Shown in pieces: positions 48,063 through 58,334 of a stretch of DNA of 64,000 nt. The DNA comes from Pseudoalteromonas sp. Z1A8. Lineage in GTDB: Bacteria; Pseudomonadota; Gammaproteobacteria; Enterobacterales; Alteromonadaceae. Positions within the stretch are counted from its first letter, which is position 1, and every line of letters starts with the position of its first letter. The stretch covers positions 21,988 to 85,987 of the forward strand of contig NZ_WTLB01000015.1 of the NCBI RefSeq assembly GCF_011378855.1. Reading direction: 5' to 3'. A program made the position numbers and the translations under genes. The notes beneath the pieces were generated by a model that ran no database searches, was not told where the DNA came from, and worked only from the letters and a program-made list of their open reading frames with translations.

Positions 48063-49037
48063 TTACGAAAACTGATTAAACAAGCTATCTGTACTTAAAC
48101 CTTCTTGTTGCAAAATGTCTTTTAGACGACGTAATGCTTCTACCTGAATTTGTCTTACACGTTCACGTGTTAAGCCTATTTCGCGGCCTACATCTTCAAG
48201 TGTAGATGGCTCGTAGCCAAGCAATCCAAATCGACGTGCTAACACTTCGCGTTGTTTAGGGTTCAATTCACCTAACCAATCTACAATGTGCTTATTAATA
48301 TCATTGTTTTGTACTTCGCCTTCAGGGCCAGCACTTTTTTCATCTGGGATGATATCAAGTAAAACACTGTCGTTTTCACCACCAATAGGCATATCAACCG
48401 ATGCTATTCTCTCGTTTAAACGTAGCATTTTAGTTACGTCTTCAACGGGTCTGTCTAGGCAAGCTGCAATTTCGTCAGCTGTTGGTTCATGGTCAAGCTT
48501 TTGAGTTAATTCACGCGCTGTACGTAAATAAACGTTAAGTTCTTTAACTACATGAATAGGTAAGCGAATGGTGCGAGTTTGATTCATAATGGCACGTTCA
48601 ATTGTTTGACGTATCCACCATGTAGCGTAAGTTGAAAATCTAAAGCCGCGCTCAGGGTCAAATTTTTCAACTGCGCGGATTAAACCTAAGTTACCTTCTT
48701 CAATTAAATCGAGTAGAGCCAGGCCGCGATTGTTGTAACGGCGTGCTATTTTAACAACTAAACGTAGGTTACTTTCAATCATACGTTTGCGTGAGGCCTC
48801 ACAACCTCTAAGTGATTTACGAGAAAAAAACACTTCCTCTTCAGCGCTAAGCAAAGGAGAAAAACCAATTTCGCCTAAATATAATTGAGTTGCATCAAGG
48901 TTTTTAGTGACTTCTTCTTTTGCAAATATTTCATCGTCTTCTACTTTATCAAGTAGAGTAGTGCTTCCATCTGTGGCGGTGTCATCAAAATTTTCGTCAG
49001 TCGTGTTATTTTTGTCAAGTTTTGCTGCGCTAGCCAT
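48063..49037 (-). CDS. rpoS: RNA polymerase sigma factor RpoS
   Basis: 324 residues; the stationary-phase and general-stress sigma factor. Region 1.2 has [16 protein letters not shown], region 2 the [18 protein letters not shown] and [14 protein letters not shown] motifs that melt and read the -10 element, region 4 the helix [19 protein letters not shown] for the -35. The start MASAAKL at 49037 follows GGGAGAAGG; a TTG six codons earlier overlaps that site. It lies after nlpD, within which rpoS promoters lie in E. coli. Confidence 0.97.
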   Translation of the reverse strand: MASAAKLDKNNTTDENFDDTATDGSTTLLDKVEDDEIFAKEEVTKNLDATQLYLGEIGFSPLLSAEEEVFFSRKSLRGCEASRKRMIESNLRLVVKIARRYNNRGLALLDLIEEGNLGLIRAVEKFDPERGFRFSTYATWWIRQTIERAIMNQTRTIRLPIHVVKELNVYLRTARELTQKLDHEPTADEIAACLDRPVEDVTKMLRLNERIASVDMPIGGENDSVLLDIIPDEKSAGPEGEVQNNDINKHIVDWLGELNPKQREVLARRFGLLGYEPSTLEDVGREIGLTRERVRQIQVEALRRLKDILQQEGLSTDSLFNQFS

Positions 49038-49072
49038 AAGCCTTCTCCCGAGCAATTATCAATACCTAAAAA

Positions 49073-49897
49073 TTAGGGTAGGTATTTAGCAGGATTGACA
49101 GCTTGCCCTCGGTAGCGAATTTCAAAACGAAGCGCGGTGACCGGAGATTCTGAATTACCAATTTCTGCTATTTTTTGTCCTGCCTTAACCTTCTGCTTTT
49201 CTTTAACAAGTAATTTCGAGTTATGTGCGTAAGCACTTAGGTAATCATCATTATGTTTCAATATGATTAAACTACCGTACCCTCGAAGAGCGTTACCCGC
49301 GTACACCACCGTTCCTTGTGCCGCGGCTAAGACTGAAGCCCCTTTGCGATTAGTAATCTGTAAACCTTTATAACCGTTTTCCTTATTAGAAAAGCGTTTG
49401 GTAATTTTGCCCTTTGCAGGCCAAGACCATTTAACTTTACTGCTCGACAAACGTTTAGTATTACTAACTTTGTTACTGGCTTGTTTCTGAACATACTCTC
49501 GTTGTTTTGGGGGATCAAGCTCTTTCTTTAATATTATGTTATTTTTTTGTATTTTTTTTGTAGACTTTTTACTCGAATTCGTATATTTCTCATCCCTTTT
49601 AATTTTTTTAGGCTTGGGGATTAAGGAGATGTTTTGCCCTGGAAAAATGGTGTAAGGTGATGGAATTGAGTTGTTTTTTGCTAGTAACCTAAAATCCTGC
49701 CCGGCACTAAAAGCGATAGAATAAAGCGTATCTCCTCTTTGTACTTTATAGTTACTTCCATTAATGTTAATAGTATGACCTAAATCGTTAACATTATTAT
49801 TTAGGCTGCTAACAGGCGCAGGAATATGGCGAGAAGAACAACCAAAGAGAAAAATACTAATAAATATAGTCACATACAGTAAAAACTGTTTATTCAT
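49073..49897 (-). CDS. nlpD: Lipoprotein activator of amidases, NlpD-like
   Basis: 274 residues. Signal peptide with lipobox LFGCSS, one LysM domain (YKVQRGDTLYSIAFSAGQDF), a lysine-rich linker (about 100-170) and a C-terminal LytM/M23 domain. The metal ligands are lost (GLQI where active peptidases have a GxD-type motif; RFEIRYRG instead of HFEIR), as in NlpD, so it should activate the amidase AmiC at the septum rather than cut peptidoglycan. The start at 49897 has GGGAG upstream; an upstream in-frame extension overlaps yqaA. Confidence 0.92.
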   Translation of the reverse strand: MNKQFLLYVTIFISIFLFGCSSRHIPAPVSSLNNNVNDLGHTININGSNYKVQRGDTLYSIAFSAGQDFRLLAKNNSIPSPYTIFPGQNISLIPKPKKIKRDEKYTNSSKKSTKKIQKNNIILKKELDPPKQREYVQKQASNKVSNTKRLSSSKVKWSWPAKGKITKRFSNKENGYKGLQITNRKGASVLAAAQGTVVYAGNALRGYGSLIILKHNDDYLSAYAHNSKLLVKEKQKVKAGQKIAEIGNSESPVTALRFEIRYRGQAVNPAKYLP

Positions 49898-49938
49898 TGT
49901 ATTTTTCTCCCAAATTAGACAATTGATATTTTTAACGC

Positions 49939-50517
49939 TTAACGCAATAAAATGTACGCTAGTGCAATTAATACCACTAATCCCCAACCAAGTATTTCAA
50001 TATACTGACGTAATTTTGCTTCCATTTTAGCCCCGCCCCACTTCATTAAAGCTGAAACTAAAAAGAACCGTGCACCGCGCCCAATAGCTGATGCGAGTAA
50101 AAATGGCAAAAATGCCATTTGCAAAACACCTGCGCCAATCGTAAATACTTTATATGGTATCGGCGAAAAACCAGCTAAAAACACAACCCAAACACCGTAA
50201 TCTTTAAACCAATTTAATGCGATATCAAACTTTTCTTGCCAGTGCATTTGTGCCATTAATGGCTCAACAACAGGTTCGAATAACCAAAAACCGAGTAAGT
50301 AGCCAATTATGCCACCAACAACCGACGCTATTGTGGCAAAGCTTGCAAAGCGCCATGCTTTTTTAGGTTGCGCAAGCGACATAGGTGCAAGCATTACATC
50401 GGGTGGTATTGGAAAAAAAACTGACTCTGCAAAGCTCATTGCAGCTAAATAACGTTCCGCATGACGGTGTTTTGCCCACACTAGGGCCATATCGTATAAT
50501 TTGGTAAACAACTTCAA
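49939..50517 (-). CDS. yqaA: DedA/VTT-family inner-membrane protein YqaA
   Basis: 192 residues with about four membrane segments and the VTT-domain motif AGFSPIPYKVFTIGAGV; another FPIPPDVMLAPMSLA box lies near the N-terminus. DedA proteins act as lipid carriers (undecaprenyl phosphate or phosphatidylethanolamine scramblases or flippases), exact substrate here unknown. It starts at TTG (50517) after AGGA; the next ATG (50490) would lose a conserved N-terminus. Between pcm and nlpD in the stress/cell-envelope cluster. Confidence 0.88.
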   Translation of the reverse strand: MKLFTKLYDMALVWAKHRHAERYLAAMSFAESVFFPIPPDVMLAPMSLAQPKKAWRFASFATIASVVGGIIGYLLGFWLFEPVVEPLMAQMHWQEKFDIALNWFKDYGVWVVFLAGFSPIPYKVFTIGAGVLQMAFLPFLLASAIGRGARFFLVSALMKWGGAKMEAKLRQYIEILGWGLVVLIALAYILLR

Positions 50518-50526
50518 AATGAATTC

Positions 50527-51165
50527 CTATTCAATATCGCCAGGTACTAGCGGCACAAATCTAACGGGAGCAATAACATGCTCTTTATAATTATCGCCTT
50601 TGCGGATAACCATTATTAATTTTTGATCACTCTCACCAATTGGGGCTAATAACACGCCACCATCGGCTAACTGATCAAGTAAGTCTTGCGGTACTTTAGA
50701 GGCCGCTGCAGTCACTATAATACCATCAAACGGTGCTTGTGATTGCCAGCCTTGCCAACCATCGCCATGCTTCATGGTTACATTATATAAATCGAGTTGC
50801 TGCAACCTGCGTTTTGCCTGCCACTGAAGTGTTTTAATACGTTCTACCGAGTAAACCTTAGTAAACGTTTTAGCTAATATTGCAGTTTGATAGCCAGACC
50901 CAGTGCCAATCTCCAATACTTTATCGCGCACACCAGCTAAGCGAAGTAGCTCTGTCATGCGCGCTACTATATAAGGCTGAGAAATAGTTTGCCCTTGCCC
51001 AATAGGTAACGCTGTATTTTCATAGGCTTTGTGTTTTAACACATCATCTATAAAAATATGGCGAGGAATGTCAGCTATAGCACTGAGTACTTGTGTATCT
51101 TCAACGCCTTCACGCTTTAGTAAGTCAGATAACGCTTTTGCACTGCGAGTATAATTAGCGAGCAC
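50527..51165 (-). CDS. pcm: Protein-L-isoaspartate O-methyltransferase
   Basis: 212 residues. It methylates isoaspartyl residues formed by protein ageing so they can return to normal aspartate. The Rossmann methyltransferase motif [14 protein letters not shown] (SAM binding) is preceded by [15 protein letters not shown], a family hallmark. GTG start after GGAG. The start overlaps the surE stop by 11 bases, as in many gammaproteobacteria. Confidence 0.96.
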   Translation of the reverse strand: MLANYTRSAKALSDLLKREGVEDTQVLSAIADIPRHIFIDDVLKHKAYENTALPIGQGQTISQPYIVARMTELLRLAGVRDKVLEIGTGSGYQTAILAKTFTKVYSVERIKTLQWQAKRRLQQLDLYNVTMKHGDGWQGWQSQAPFDGIIVTAAASKVPQDLLDQLADGGVLLAPIGESDQKLIMVIRKGDNYKEHVIAPVRFVPLVPGDIE

Positions 51166-51919
51166 GATTAATCTCCAAATCGGCTAACCAGTCTCCTACG
51201 GCTTTTAAGCTATCTTTTGCTGTCATATCAACACTCAATGGCGTCACCGATGCATAGCCATTGTTAATAGCGTGAAAATCGGTCCCCTCTCCTGCATCGC
51301 TTTCAGTCCCTAGCGATCCATACCAATAAATATCACGACCCCAAGGATCTGTTTGTTTGGTCATGGTTTCGGCTTTATGGCGAGCGCCTAGGCGTGTTAC
51401 TTGCACCCCTTTTAATTCACTTAATGGAATATCTGGCACATTAATATTTATTATTTGATCTTTTGGCAGCGGGTGCGAAGCCAAGCCTTTAATAATATTT
51501 ACGGTAACCGCGGCGGCTGTTTCAAAATGCTCGCCCTTATGTGAGCAAAGCGATACCGCAATTGCAGGTAAGCCCAAGTGGCGACCTTCAGTTGCAGCGG
51601 CAACAGTGCCAGAGTAAAGCGTATCATCGCCTAAATTGGCACCATGGTTAATACCAGCAACAACAAGGTCTGGTTTTTCATCAGCTAACTGATTTACACC
51701 TAAATGTACACAATCAGTAGGTGTGCCATTAACCGACATAAAACCATTTTCAAGCGTTGTAGCTCGCAGCGGGTTCATTAACGTTAAAGAATTACTTGCG
51801 CCACTACAGTTGCGATCAGGTGCAACAAGGGTTACCTCTGCAATTTGTATAAGCGCCTGATATAAAACTGCAATGCCTTTAGCATTTACGCCATCATCGT
51901 TACTTAACAGTATCTTCAT
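51155..51919 (-). CDS. surE: 5'/3'-nucleotidase SurE
   Basis: 254 residues. The N-terminal [15 protein letters not shown] holds the two metal-binding aspartates (Asp8, Asp9); [15 protein letters not shown] and [21 protein letters not shown] are the other family motifs. It removes phosphate from nucleotides and short polyphosphate, supporting survival in stationary phase. Overlaps truD by 20 bases and pcm by 11. Confidence 0.97.
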   Translation of the reverse strand: MKILLSNDDGVNAKGIAVLYQALIQIAEVTLVAPDRNCSGASNSLTLMNPLRATTLENGFMSVNGTPTDCVHLGVNQLADEKPDLVVAGINHGANLGDDTLYSGTVAAATEGRHLGLPAIAVSLCSHKGEHFETAAAVTVNIIKGLASHPLPKDQIININVPDIPLSELKGVQVTRLGARHKAETMTKQTDPWGRDIYWYGSLGTESDAGEGTDFHAINNGYASVTPLSVDMTAKDSLKAVGDWLADLEINRAR

Positions 51920-52952
51920 TTATGCCATTATCCTTTTCTTTACGCTCTCGTGGGCTTGCATCCGTGTAATCCACCAGCTCGCGTAATAATGCGGTTGCAA
52001 AACACCCTTTAGGCAAACCAAAACTCAGTTTTAAACTGGTTTCATCTATGGTCTCAACCGTTAAGTTTTGCGGAATTAAACGCAGCATCCTGCGCTCATT
52101 TTTAAGGCCTAGCTCACCTAAGCCATCACACCATGCTTGATATGGTTCGAGCCATACTTTCTCTTGCTCGGTTAAGCCTTTTTCACTTTTACCTACCATA
52201 GGTGCCGACATCATAATATCGCCAGTGGCTAATCGCTCTATGTTTTCGTCGTTAATTGCGTCTTCAAAAAATGCGTTACTGCCGCTAAGCATAAATACTT
52301 CACGGTGCATTGTTTTAGCTAAACCATGTTCTTTTACACGTAGGCTTACTAACTGATTAAACACATGTGAGCGCGCTGCTGAAATAATGATACCGCGCAG
52401 TTTTTTATCGCGAATACGCTCACCGGCAAACATTTTTTCAGCCATGACTAAGTTATGACCGCCATGCCCAAAACGTTGTTCGCCAAAGTAATTTGGCACA
52501 CCTGCGCGTACTGCATTAATACGGCATAAAATATCAAGGGGCTTGGTTACATTACGCAGCGTAATAGTAAATTTATTACCTTTGTGGCAACCCGTACGTA
52601 ATTTACGGTCGTGACGCTGTTGCGACACAATAAAAATACTCTCGCTATTTAAATCGCTAAAATCGATAGGCTTTTTAATCGGTACTTTTACGCTAAACCA
52701 CTGCGAGCACACTCCGTGGCGATCTTTCATACCTGCGTAACTTACGTCTCGTGGTGACACACCCGCACGTTGTGCAATTAGCTTTGCAACGTATTGCGTA
52801 TTTTCGCCTTTTTTAACCACCTGCAAACACACGTGTTCGCCACTGCCGGTAAATTCTATACCTAGGTCTTCATCAACCATAAAGTCTTCAGCAGTGGTTT
52901 TAAAATCAGCCTTAGAAAGCGGTGCACCGTATAAATAATTTAAATCGCTCAT
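51900..52952 (-). CDS. truD: tRNA pseudouridine(13) synthase TruD
   Basis: 350 residues. The catalytic aspartate is Asp77 in [17 protein letters not shown]. The motif [13 protein letters not shown] and the inserted TruD domain are present. It makes pseudouridine at position 13 of tRNA-Glu. Four-base overlap with ispF and a 20-base overlap with surE. Confidence 0.96.
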   Translation of the reverse strand: MSDLNYLYGAPLSKADFKTTAEDFMVDEDLGIEFTGSGEHVCLQVVKKGENTQYVAKLIAQRAGVSPRDVSYAGMKDRHGVCSQWFSVKVPIKKPIDFSDLNSESIFIVSQQRHDRKLRTGCHKGNKFTITLRNVTKPLDILCRINAVRAGVPNYFGEQRFGHGGHNLVMAEKMFAGERIRDKKLRGIIISAARSHVFNQLVSLRVKEHGLAKTMHREVFMLSGSNAFFEDAINDENIERLATGDIMMSAPMVGKSEKGLTEQEKVWLEPYQAWCDGLGELGLKNERRMLRLIPQNLTVETIDETSLKLSFGLPKGCFATALLRELVDYTDASPRERKEKDNGINEDTVK

Positions 52953-53446
52953 GCGTTTTTTGTACTCGTAAACTCTTTACTCATAATAACCACTGCATGG
53001 CTCGAAATACCCTCTTTACGCCCTTCAAAGCCTAGCTTTTCGGTAGTAGTGGCTTTAACGTTAATTTGCGAAAGGTCACAATTTAAATCGCAGGCTAAAT
53101 TAGCGCGCATAGCTTGAATGTGTGGCAGCATTTTAGGCGCCTGTGCAACAATAGTTACATCGCCATTGCCAAGTACATAACCTTGCTCTTTAGCCAAGCC
53201 AACTACATGGCGAAGTAAAATACGGCTGTCGATATTTTCATACTCGCTTGCCGTATCTGGAAAGTGCTTACCAATATCACCCATTGCAAGCGAGCCTAAA
53301 ATAGCATCGCATAATGCATGAATAGCCACATCGCCATCTGAGTGCGCTAAAAAGCCTTGTGGATAATCAATTTTTTCACCACAAATAGTTAACGGGCCTT
53401 CGCCGCCAAATTTATGTACGTCAAAACCATGGCCAATTCGTATCAT
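52949..53446 (-). CDS. ispF: 2-C-methyl-D-erythritol 2,4-cyclodiphosphate synthase
   Basis: 165 residues; fifth step of the MEP isoprenoid pathway. The zinc ligands lie in GHGFDVHKF and [16 protein letters not shown]. It forms a trimer around a hydrophobic cavity. Overlaps ispD by four bases upstream and truD by four downstream. Confidence 0.97.
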   Translation of the reverse strand: MIRIGHGFDVHKFGGEGPLTICGEKIDYPQGFLAHSDGDVAIHALCDAILGSLAMGDIGKHFPDTASEYENIDSRILLRHVVGLAKEQGYVLGNGDVTIVAQAPKMLPHIQAMRANLACDLNCDLSQINVKATTTEKLGFEGRKEGISSHAVVIMSKEFTSTKNA

Positions 53447-54144
53447 AATGCACTCTCGTTTTGTTGTTTATGTAACAAAAACCCAGCCAAGTCTAAATCC
53501 TCTGGCGTGGTTATTTTAATATTATCGCTGCGACCTGCTACAAGCTTTACTGGCTTACCCGCCCATTCAATAGCACTGGCTTCGTCTGTAATAGTTGCCC
53601 CACTTGCTAATGCGCCTTGAAGTGCATTTTTAAGCTCGTCATATTTAAAAAACTGCGGGGTAAGTGCTTGCCATAAATCATCGCGAGGTACCGTTTGTTC
53701 GCTGTACTCGTGTCCGCGTTTTATGGTGTCTTTTACTTTAGTCGCTAAAATACCGCCTTCATCAGCGCGTATACATTCATCAATTAAACGCTCTATATCA
53801 CTAATATTAACTAATGGGCGCGCAGCATCATGTACTAATACCCACGTAGGCGGGTTAGGTGCTAAAAAAAGTAAGCTATTGAGTACTGAATCTGCTCGCT
53901 CTTTTCCACCACTGGCTCGCACAATGCGATTATCAAGCAGTGGGAGTTCGTCAAAATAGGGGTCGCTGTCGCTAAGGGCAACAACAATAGAGTTTAATTG
54001 GGGTAATTGAGAAAGTTTAGCTAAGGTATGTTCTAAAATAGTTTTACCCGCTAATTGTATGTATTGCTTAGGCGCACTGTGCTGCATTCTACTGCCAACA
54101 CCCGCTGCAGGAACAATTGCAGCAATAGTCTGTTTATTTGTCAT
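53443..54144 (-). CDS. ispD: 2-C-methyl-D-erythritol 4-phosphate cytidylyltransferase
   Basis: 233 residues; couples MEP to CTP in the MEP pathway. Nucleotide-binding [11 protein letters not shown] at the N-terminus and VLVHDAARP in the middle are characteristic. The start MTNKQTIA (54144) lies inside the end of ftsB by 11 bases; a GTG seven codons earlier is less likely as it lacks family support. Translation is probably coupled to ftsB. Confidence 0.96.
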   Translation of the reverse strand: MTNKQTIAAIVPAAGVGSRMQHSAPKQYIQLAGKTILEHTLAKLSQLPQLNSIVVALSDSDPYFDELPLLDNRIVRASGGKERADSVLNSLLFLAPNPPTWVLVHDAARPLVNISDIERLIDECIRADEGGILATKVKDTIKRGHEYSEQTVPRDDLWQALTPQFFKYDELKNALQGALASGATITDEASAIEWAGKPVKLVAGRSDNIKITTPEDLDLAGFLLHKQQNESAL

Positions 54145-54421
54145 ATTGTTTGCCCGGTAAAACACGAATAAATGTTTCGTCCGGTTTAATCATTCCCAAT
54201 TCGTTGCGTGCACGCTCTTCAATGCCTTCTTGGCCAAGCTTTAAATCTTCAATATCTGCTTTAAGCACTTTATTTCGTTTAATGAGCTTTTCGTTGGTTT
54301 CTTGATGCGACGCTACAGCACCTTTTAGCCGTGTGTAGTCTTGTAAGCCATTATGACCAAACCATAATCTGTATTGTACAAACAGTGCTAAGCACAGTAA
54401 GCCAACTTGAAAAATACGCAT
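54134..54421 (-). CDS. ftsB: Cell division protein FtsB
   Basis: 95 residues: short cytoplasmic end, one membrane segment (about 4-21, with the conserved YRLWFG following) and a periplasmic leucine-zipper-like coiled coil (about 32-70). It forms the FtsQ-FtsL-FtsB complex that signals to FtsWI. First gene of the ftsB-ispD-ispF-truD-surE-pcm-yqaA-nlpD-rpoS block. Confidence 0.95.
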   Translation of the reverse strand: MRIFQVGLLCLALFVQYRLWFGHNGLQDYTRLKGAVASHQETNEKLIKRNKVLKADIEDLKLGQEGIEERARNELGMIKPDETFIRVLPGKQYDK

Positions 54422-54452
54422 TTAACACTCCTTATTTTAAATTCCAAATACC

Positions 54453-55094
54453 TTAACTTTCATACGCTAAGGGGCGCTTTAAATTGCGCCAATTAATACT
54501 ACCCGCTAAAAGCATTTCACGTAGTGATAAAACCCGTGGCATACAACGCTTCGAAAATTGCCACTGATGCCCGCAACATGCAGCGGTTAAACTCACTTTA
54601 CTTGGCTTTATTAACTGAGCATTTTGCTGCTCTAGCCCATTTCCTAAAAAATCAAACCAACCTAGCTCGTTGCAATGCAGCTTATTTTCGCCTAACTGAT
54701 CAATGCTGTCTATTCTAAGGCGCACCTGATCGTAACCATGTAATATAACGGGCACTATAAGCCCCACTTTGGCATACGTTTGATAAAAAAGTTCATTAGC
54801 GTGAACATTCACATCGGGTGGGGTCGGTTTTTGCTTTTCAAGCCACGTCCCATTTTGGGCATCAAGCGTAAAAGGCGTGTCACCATTGGCAACTAACGTT
54901 GCAGCTCGCTCAATATAATAAGGTAGGCTTTTTAACTGACGGCGCAGTTTATCGGCATTAGGCTCTGCAACTAATCGCTGAACCTCACGCTGATAAAACG
55001 CATTGCACAATTGTGCATACAACACTTTTTGTGTATCAGTTTGCCAAATTTCAACTTGCTGCTGAGCACCAAGTGACTGATTTTTAGCGACCAA
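54453..55094 (-). CDS. Uncharacterised protein with cysteine pairs
   Basis: 213 residues, not recognised. No membrane segment or signal peptide. The N-terminal half is helical; the C-terminal half is beta-rich and has cysteines in CCGHQ and RCMP, which could bind metal. The frame has no ATG before about residue 183. An in-frame TGA lies just four codons before a TTG at 55094, which follows GAG, so TTG is the most plausible start. Same strand and 31 bases upstream of ftsB, so it may be the real first gene of that operon. Confidence 0.7.
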   Translation of the reverse strand: MVAKNQSLGAQQQVEIWQTDTQKVLYAQLCNAFYQREVQRLVAEPNADKLRRQLKSLPYYIERAATLVANGDTPFTLDAQNGTWLEKQKPTPPDVNVHANELFYQTYAKVGLIVPVILHGYDQVRLRIDSIDQLGENKLHCNELGWFDFLGNGLEQQNAQLIKPSKVSLTAACCGHQWQFSKRCMPRVLSLREMLLAGSINWRNLKRPLAYES

Positions 55095-55168
55095 TAGCTG
55101 TACTCAAAAATATTCAGGTAAATGTTTTATAACACAGTATTGAATGTTTTTTAAGCGCAGCGCACTAA

Positions 55169-55648
55169 TTAAGCGCTTGGCTTTTCACCTAATTTTGCTT
55201 TACCTGATTCTAAAAATTGCACAACCGTATTACGCTTTTTACCAATCAGCAAACTGCCATCGGCTAAAAACATAAAGTTTTGCCAATTGCGTTTAAATAC
55301 ATCAAACGTCGTTTCGATAATATTATCGCGCGCCATACAAAAATAAACCGTGGTATTAGCTTCCCAATCTAAAAAAGTTAAGATTGCTTCTGGTGGTTGC
55401 GCATCGCCATTTTCCCACGCATCTTGCCAATCTACTTCTTGGCTAAAGCTTTTTTCTTGTCCACACCAATCGGTGTCTTCAAAAAAATCTGGGTGATCAA
55501 ACTCACGGCTCACCATGGTTGTCCAAAGTACGGCTGCACGCTCATCGCCCATAGGCTTTATTTTTGCTGCGTCTTCATCAGATACAGGTAAATCTTTGTG
55601 GCGAAAAACCCACGCCTTTTTGTAATCATCTAAAGAAATATAGTTCAT
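55169..55648 (-). CDS. DUF2947-family protein
   Basis: 159 residues with the DUF2947 opening [20 protein letters not shown] and many tryptophans ([34 protein letters not shown]). Soluble, acidic, no known motif. Function unknown; the family is mostly found in marine gammaproteobacteria. Divergent from the DUF1653 gene by 60 bases. Confidence 0.85.
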   Translation of the reverse strand: MNYISLDDYKKAWVFRHKDLPVSDEDAAKIKPMGDERAAVLWTTMVSREFDHPDFFEDTDWCGQEKSFSQEVDWQDAWENGDAQPPEAILTFLDWEANTTVYFCMARDNIIETTFDVFKRNWQNFMFLADGSLLIGKKRNTVVQFLESGKAKLGEKPSA

Positions 55649-55708
55649 AGTGTTGGCAAATTAGTTAACATTAAAAGTGCAAAGCCAAATTATACAAGAG
55701 ATCAAAAC

Positions 55709-55948
55709 ATGACTACAGCAATAAAACCACTTTCCCTCAAACCAGGTATGTACCAACACTACAAAGGGCCGCAATACAAAGTTATTCACGTTGCCACCCA
55801 TAGCGAAACCGAGGAACAACTTGTGATTTACCAAGCACTCTATGGTGAATTTGGAATCTGGGCACGTCCACTTAGTATGTTTTTAGAAACCGTTGAAAAA
55901 GACGGTGAGGTCATACCGCGTTTTGCCTACCTTGGACCTGCCGTTTAA
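55709..55948 (+). CDS. DUF1653-family protein
   Basis: 79 residues; short beta-barrel-like protein with the typical [30 protein letters not shown] and WARPLSMF motifs. Widely conserved, function unknown. Its position 50 bases ahead of moxR on the same strand suggests co-transcription. Confidence 0.88.
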   Translation: MTTAIKPLSLKPGMYQHYKGPQYKVIHVATHSETEEQLVIYQALYGEFGIWARPLSMFLETVEKDGEVIPRFAYLGPAV

Positions 55949-56000
55949 CTATGGCATTATAACGAAATAACTTACTCCTCAGACCAGACAAGGGTACACC

Positions 56001-56846
56001 GTGCAATTTAATTCTACTGACAATTACATCGCAAGCAGCTCGCTAAAACAGGCAGTAAATGCGGCCATTATGCTTGAAAAACCACTTTTAATTAAAGGCG
56101 AACCCGGCACAGGTAAAACTATGCTGGCTGAGGAGTTAGCTAAAAGCTTAGATACAGTACTTATTCAGTGGCATATAAAATCGACTACTAAAGCGCAGCA
56201 AGGCTTGTACGAGTACGATGCGGTTTCGCGCCTGCGCGACAGTCAATTAGGTGACGAGCGTGTACACAATATTGGTAACTACATTGTTAAAGGTAAGCTT
56301 TGGCAAGCATTTACTCATGCAGAATTACACGGTAAACGCCCAGTACTATTAATTGATGAAATAGATAAAGCCGACATAGAGTTTCCAAACGACTTATTAC
56401 TTGAGCTTGATAAAATGGAGTTTCATGTTTACGAAACTAACGAGCGCATTGTAGCCAAAGAGCGCCCTATTGTGATCATCACTTCTAACAACGAAAAAGA
56501 ATTACCGGACGCATTTTTACGCCGCTGCTTTTTTCATTATATTGATTTTCCTACCAGCGACGAAATGCAGCAAATTATTGACGTGCACTACCCTAACGTT
56601 AAACAAGATTTAGTACGCCAAGCACTTGAAGTATTTTTTAACCTGCGCGAAGCAAACGGCCTTAAAAAGAAACCTTCCACCAGCGAATTACTCGACTGGC
56701 TTAAACTGCTTATGGCAGAAGACATAGACGCTAAAACACTGCACGACAAAGCTAAAAAAGGCGGTTTAATGCCAATGTTTGGCGCATTACTTAAAAATGA
56801 GCAAGATATAAGCCTAATCGAAAAACTTGCTTTTATGAGCCGCTAG
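56001..56846 (+). CDS. MoxR-family AAA+ ATPase
   Basis: 281 residues. Walker A GEPGTGKT (33-40) and Walker B LLIDEID (116-122), sensor TSNNEKELPDAFLRRC with the arginine finger. MoxR ATPases act as chaperones together with VWA-domain partners; the next gene encodes such a partner. The TAG stop shares its last two bases with the first bases of a 265-bp repeat at 56845, which separates the two genes. Confidence 0.93.
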   Translation: MQFNSTDNYIASSSLKQAVNAAIMLEKPLLIKGEPGTGKTMLAEELAKSLDTVLIQWHIKSTTKAQQGLYEYDAVSRLRDSQLGDERVHNIGNYIVKGKLWQAFTHAELHGKRPVLLIDEIDKADIEFPNDLLLELDKMEFHVYETNERIVAKERPIVIITSNNEKELPDAFLRRCFFHYIDFPTSDEMQQIIDVHYPNVKQDLVRQALEVFFNLREANGLKKKPSTSELLDWLKLLMAEDIDAKTLHDKAKKGGLMPMFGALLKNEQDISLIEKLAFMSR

Positions 56847-57109
56847 GGCCTGTTGACCTTTCAGGATTAAAATTTGTTCTAACTAGGGACGATTTAATCG
56901 TGGCGCGAGGTTTGTAACCTAGTGGGCTAAGTAAAAGCCGAGCAACAAAGAGTTAATCGTCCCTAGGACGAACCTTCGGGCAGCGCGTGTTTGGTATTTA
57001 TGCTGTGTTATCGCCTATTTATGGGGAATAACCACACTACATAGGCTCTGCCTTGCCTAAATACCAAACACACTGCTGCAAATTTAACCTCGAAAGATAA
57101 ACAGGCCCA
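56845..57109 (+). repeat. 265-bp MITE-like structured repeat, copy 2
   Basis: AGGGCCTGTT and AACAGGCCCA at the ends; about 90 per cent alike by eye to 13711-13976 and in the same orientation. The first stem (56883 onward with the arm ending at 56966) is CTAGGGACGATT / AATCGTCCCTAG, perfect over 12 bp. It begins on the moxR stop and ends three bases before the VWA gene, so it was inserted into a former operon junction. Confidence 0.9.
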
Positions 57110-57112
57110 AAC

Positions 57113-58300
57113 ATGTTAGTACAGTTTTTTTTCACGCTGCGTAAATACCGCTTACCGGTAAGCCTGCGCGAGCTACTCGATTTAATTAACGCCTTAAAAA
57201 AAGGCGTTATATTTGCCGACGTAGACGCCTTTTACTATTTAGCACGCACCATAATGGTAAAAGACGAAACGCACTTTGATCGATTCGACAAAGCTTTTAG
57301 CGACTACTTTAGCGGTATTGCCGACCTTGATTTACTCGAGAGTTTAAAGCAACAGCACAACTTACCTGAAGACTGGCTACGTAAAGAGTTTGAAAAAAAC
57401 CTAAGCGATGAAGAAAAAGCCCAACTTAAAGCTATGGGCGGACTCGACGAGCTTATGAAAACCCTAAAAGAGCGTTTAGAAGAGCAACAAAAACGCCACG
57501 CTGGCGGCAATAAATGGGTGGGCACTGGCGGTACATCACCTTTTGGTGCGTATGGCTACAACCCAGAAGGCGTGCGTATAGGGCAAGACGGTAACCGTAA
57601 CCGCCAAGCGGTAAAAGTGTGGGATAAACGAGAATATAAAAATCTTGATACCGATCGCGAAATTGGCTCGCGTACTATTAAACTCGCCCTTAAAAAGCTG
57701 CGTAAATTTGCCCGCACTGGCGCAAGCGACACGCTAGATTTAAACGAGACTATTCGCGCTACTGCAAAACAGGGTGGCATGCTTGATGTAAAAATGGCAC
57801 CTGAGCGTCACAATGCCGTAAAAGTATTGATGCTGTTTGATATTGGCGGCTCAATGGATGACTACATTCATACCTGCGAAGAGCTATTTAGCGCCGCCCA
57901 CAGCGAATTTAAACATTTAGAGTTTTACTACTTTCATAACTGCTTGTACGAGAACGTTTGGCAAGACAACGCGCGCCGCCATTCAAACGTAATAGACACC
58001 ATGACGCTCATAAACAAGTTTACCAGCGACTACAAAGTAATATTTGTAGGCGATGCCACTATGGGCCCATACGAAATAGCCTACCCTGGCGGCTCGGTAG
58101 AGCACTATAACGAAGAGCCTGGCAGTGTATGGTTATCACGAATCACCAACCATTTTGATAAGGTAGCGTGGCTTAACCCACAACCCGTTGAACACTGGCC
58201 GTACTATCAATCAATTGGTTTTATAAAAGAGTTAATGAACAACCGTATGTATGCGCTGAGTTTAGATGGAATAAGTAGAGCGATAAAAGAGCTGAGTTAG
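57113..58300 (+). CDS. VWA-domain (CoxE-like) protein, MoxR partner
   Basis: 395 residues. The N-terminal helical region (1-130) has LRKYRLPVSLRELLDL, common in CoxE-like proteins. The VWA domain (about 233-395) has its metal site as DIGGS (Asp243-Ser247) in place of DxSxS, common in this subfamily. Such proteins work with MoxR ATPases to assemble or fold metal enzymes; the client is unknown. The natural ribosome binding site appears lost: only AGG within the repeat end lies seven bases before the ATG. Confidence 0.9.
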   Translation: MLVQFFFTLRKYRLPVSLRELLDLINALKKGVIFADVDAFYYLARTIMVKDETHFDRFDKAFSDYFSGIADLDLLESLKQQHNLPEDWLRKEFEKNLSDEEKAQLKAMGGLDELMKTLKERLEEQQKRHAGGNKWVGTGGTSPFGAYGYNPEGVRIGQDGNRNRQAVKVWDKREYKNLDTDREIGSRTIKLALKKLRKFARTGASDTLDLNETIRATAKQGGMLDVKMAPERHNAVKVLMLFDIGGSMDDYIHTCEELFSAAHSEFKHLEFYYFHNCLYENVWQDNARRHSNVIDTMTLINKFTSDYKVIFVGDATMGPYEIAYPGGSVEHYNEEPGSVWLSRITNHFDKVAWLNPQPVEHWPYYQSIGFIKELMNNRMYALSLDGISRAIKELS

Positions 58301-58334
58301 TTTACGCAGCTTCATAAAAAAGTCTTTAAGCCGA

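Noticed and set aside
49073..49897. Inactivated NlpD as an unusual mutation
   Set aside because: Loss of the LytM metal ligands is normal for NlpD, which activates amidases rather than cutting the wall itself.
49897..49987. Longer nlpD start at 49987
   Set aside because: The extra 30 residues place a non-signal sequence before the lipobox signal peptide and overlap yqaA; GGGAG supports the start at 49897.
57835..57860. Broken VWA metal site (DIGGS) as a defect
   Set aside because: DxGGS is common in CoxE-like VWA proteins and need not mean loss of function.
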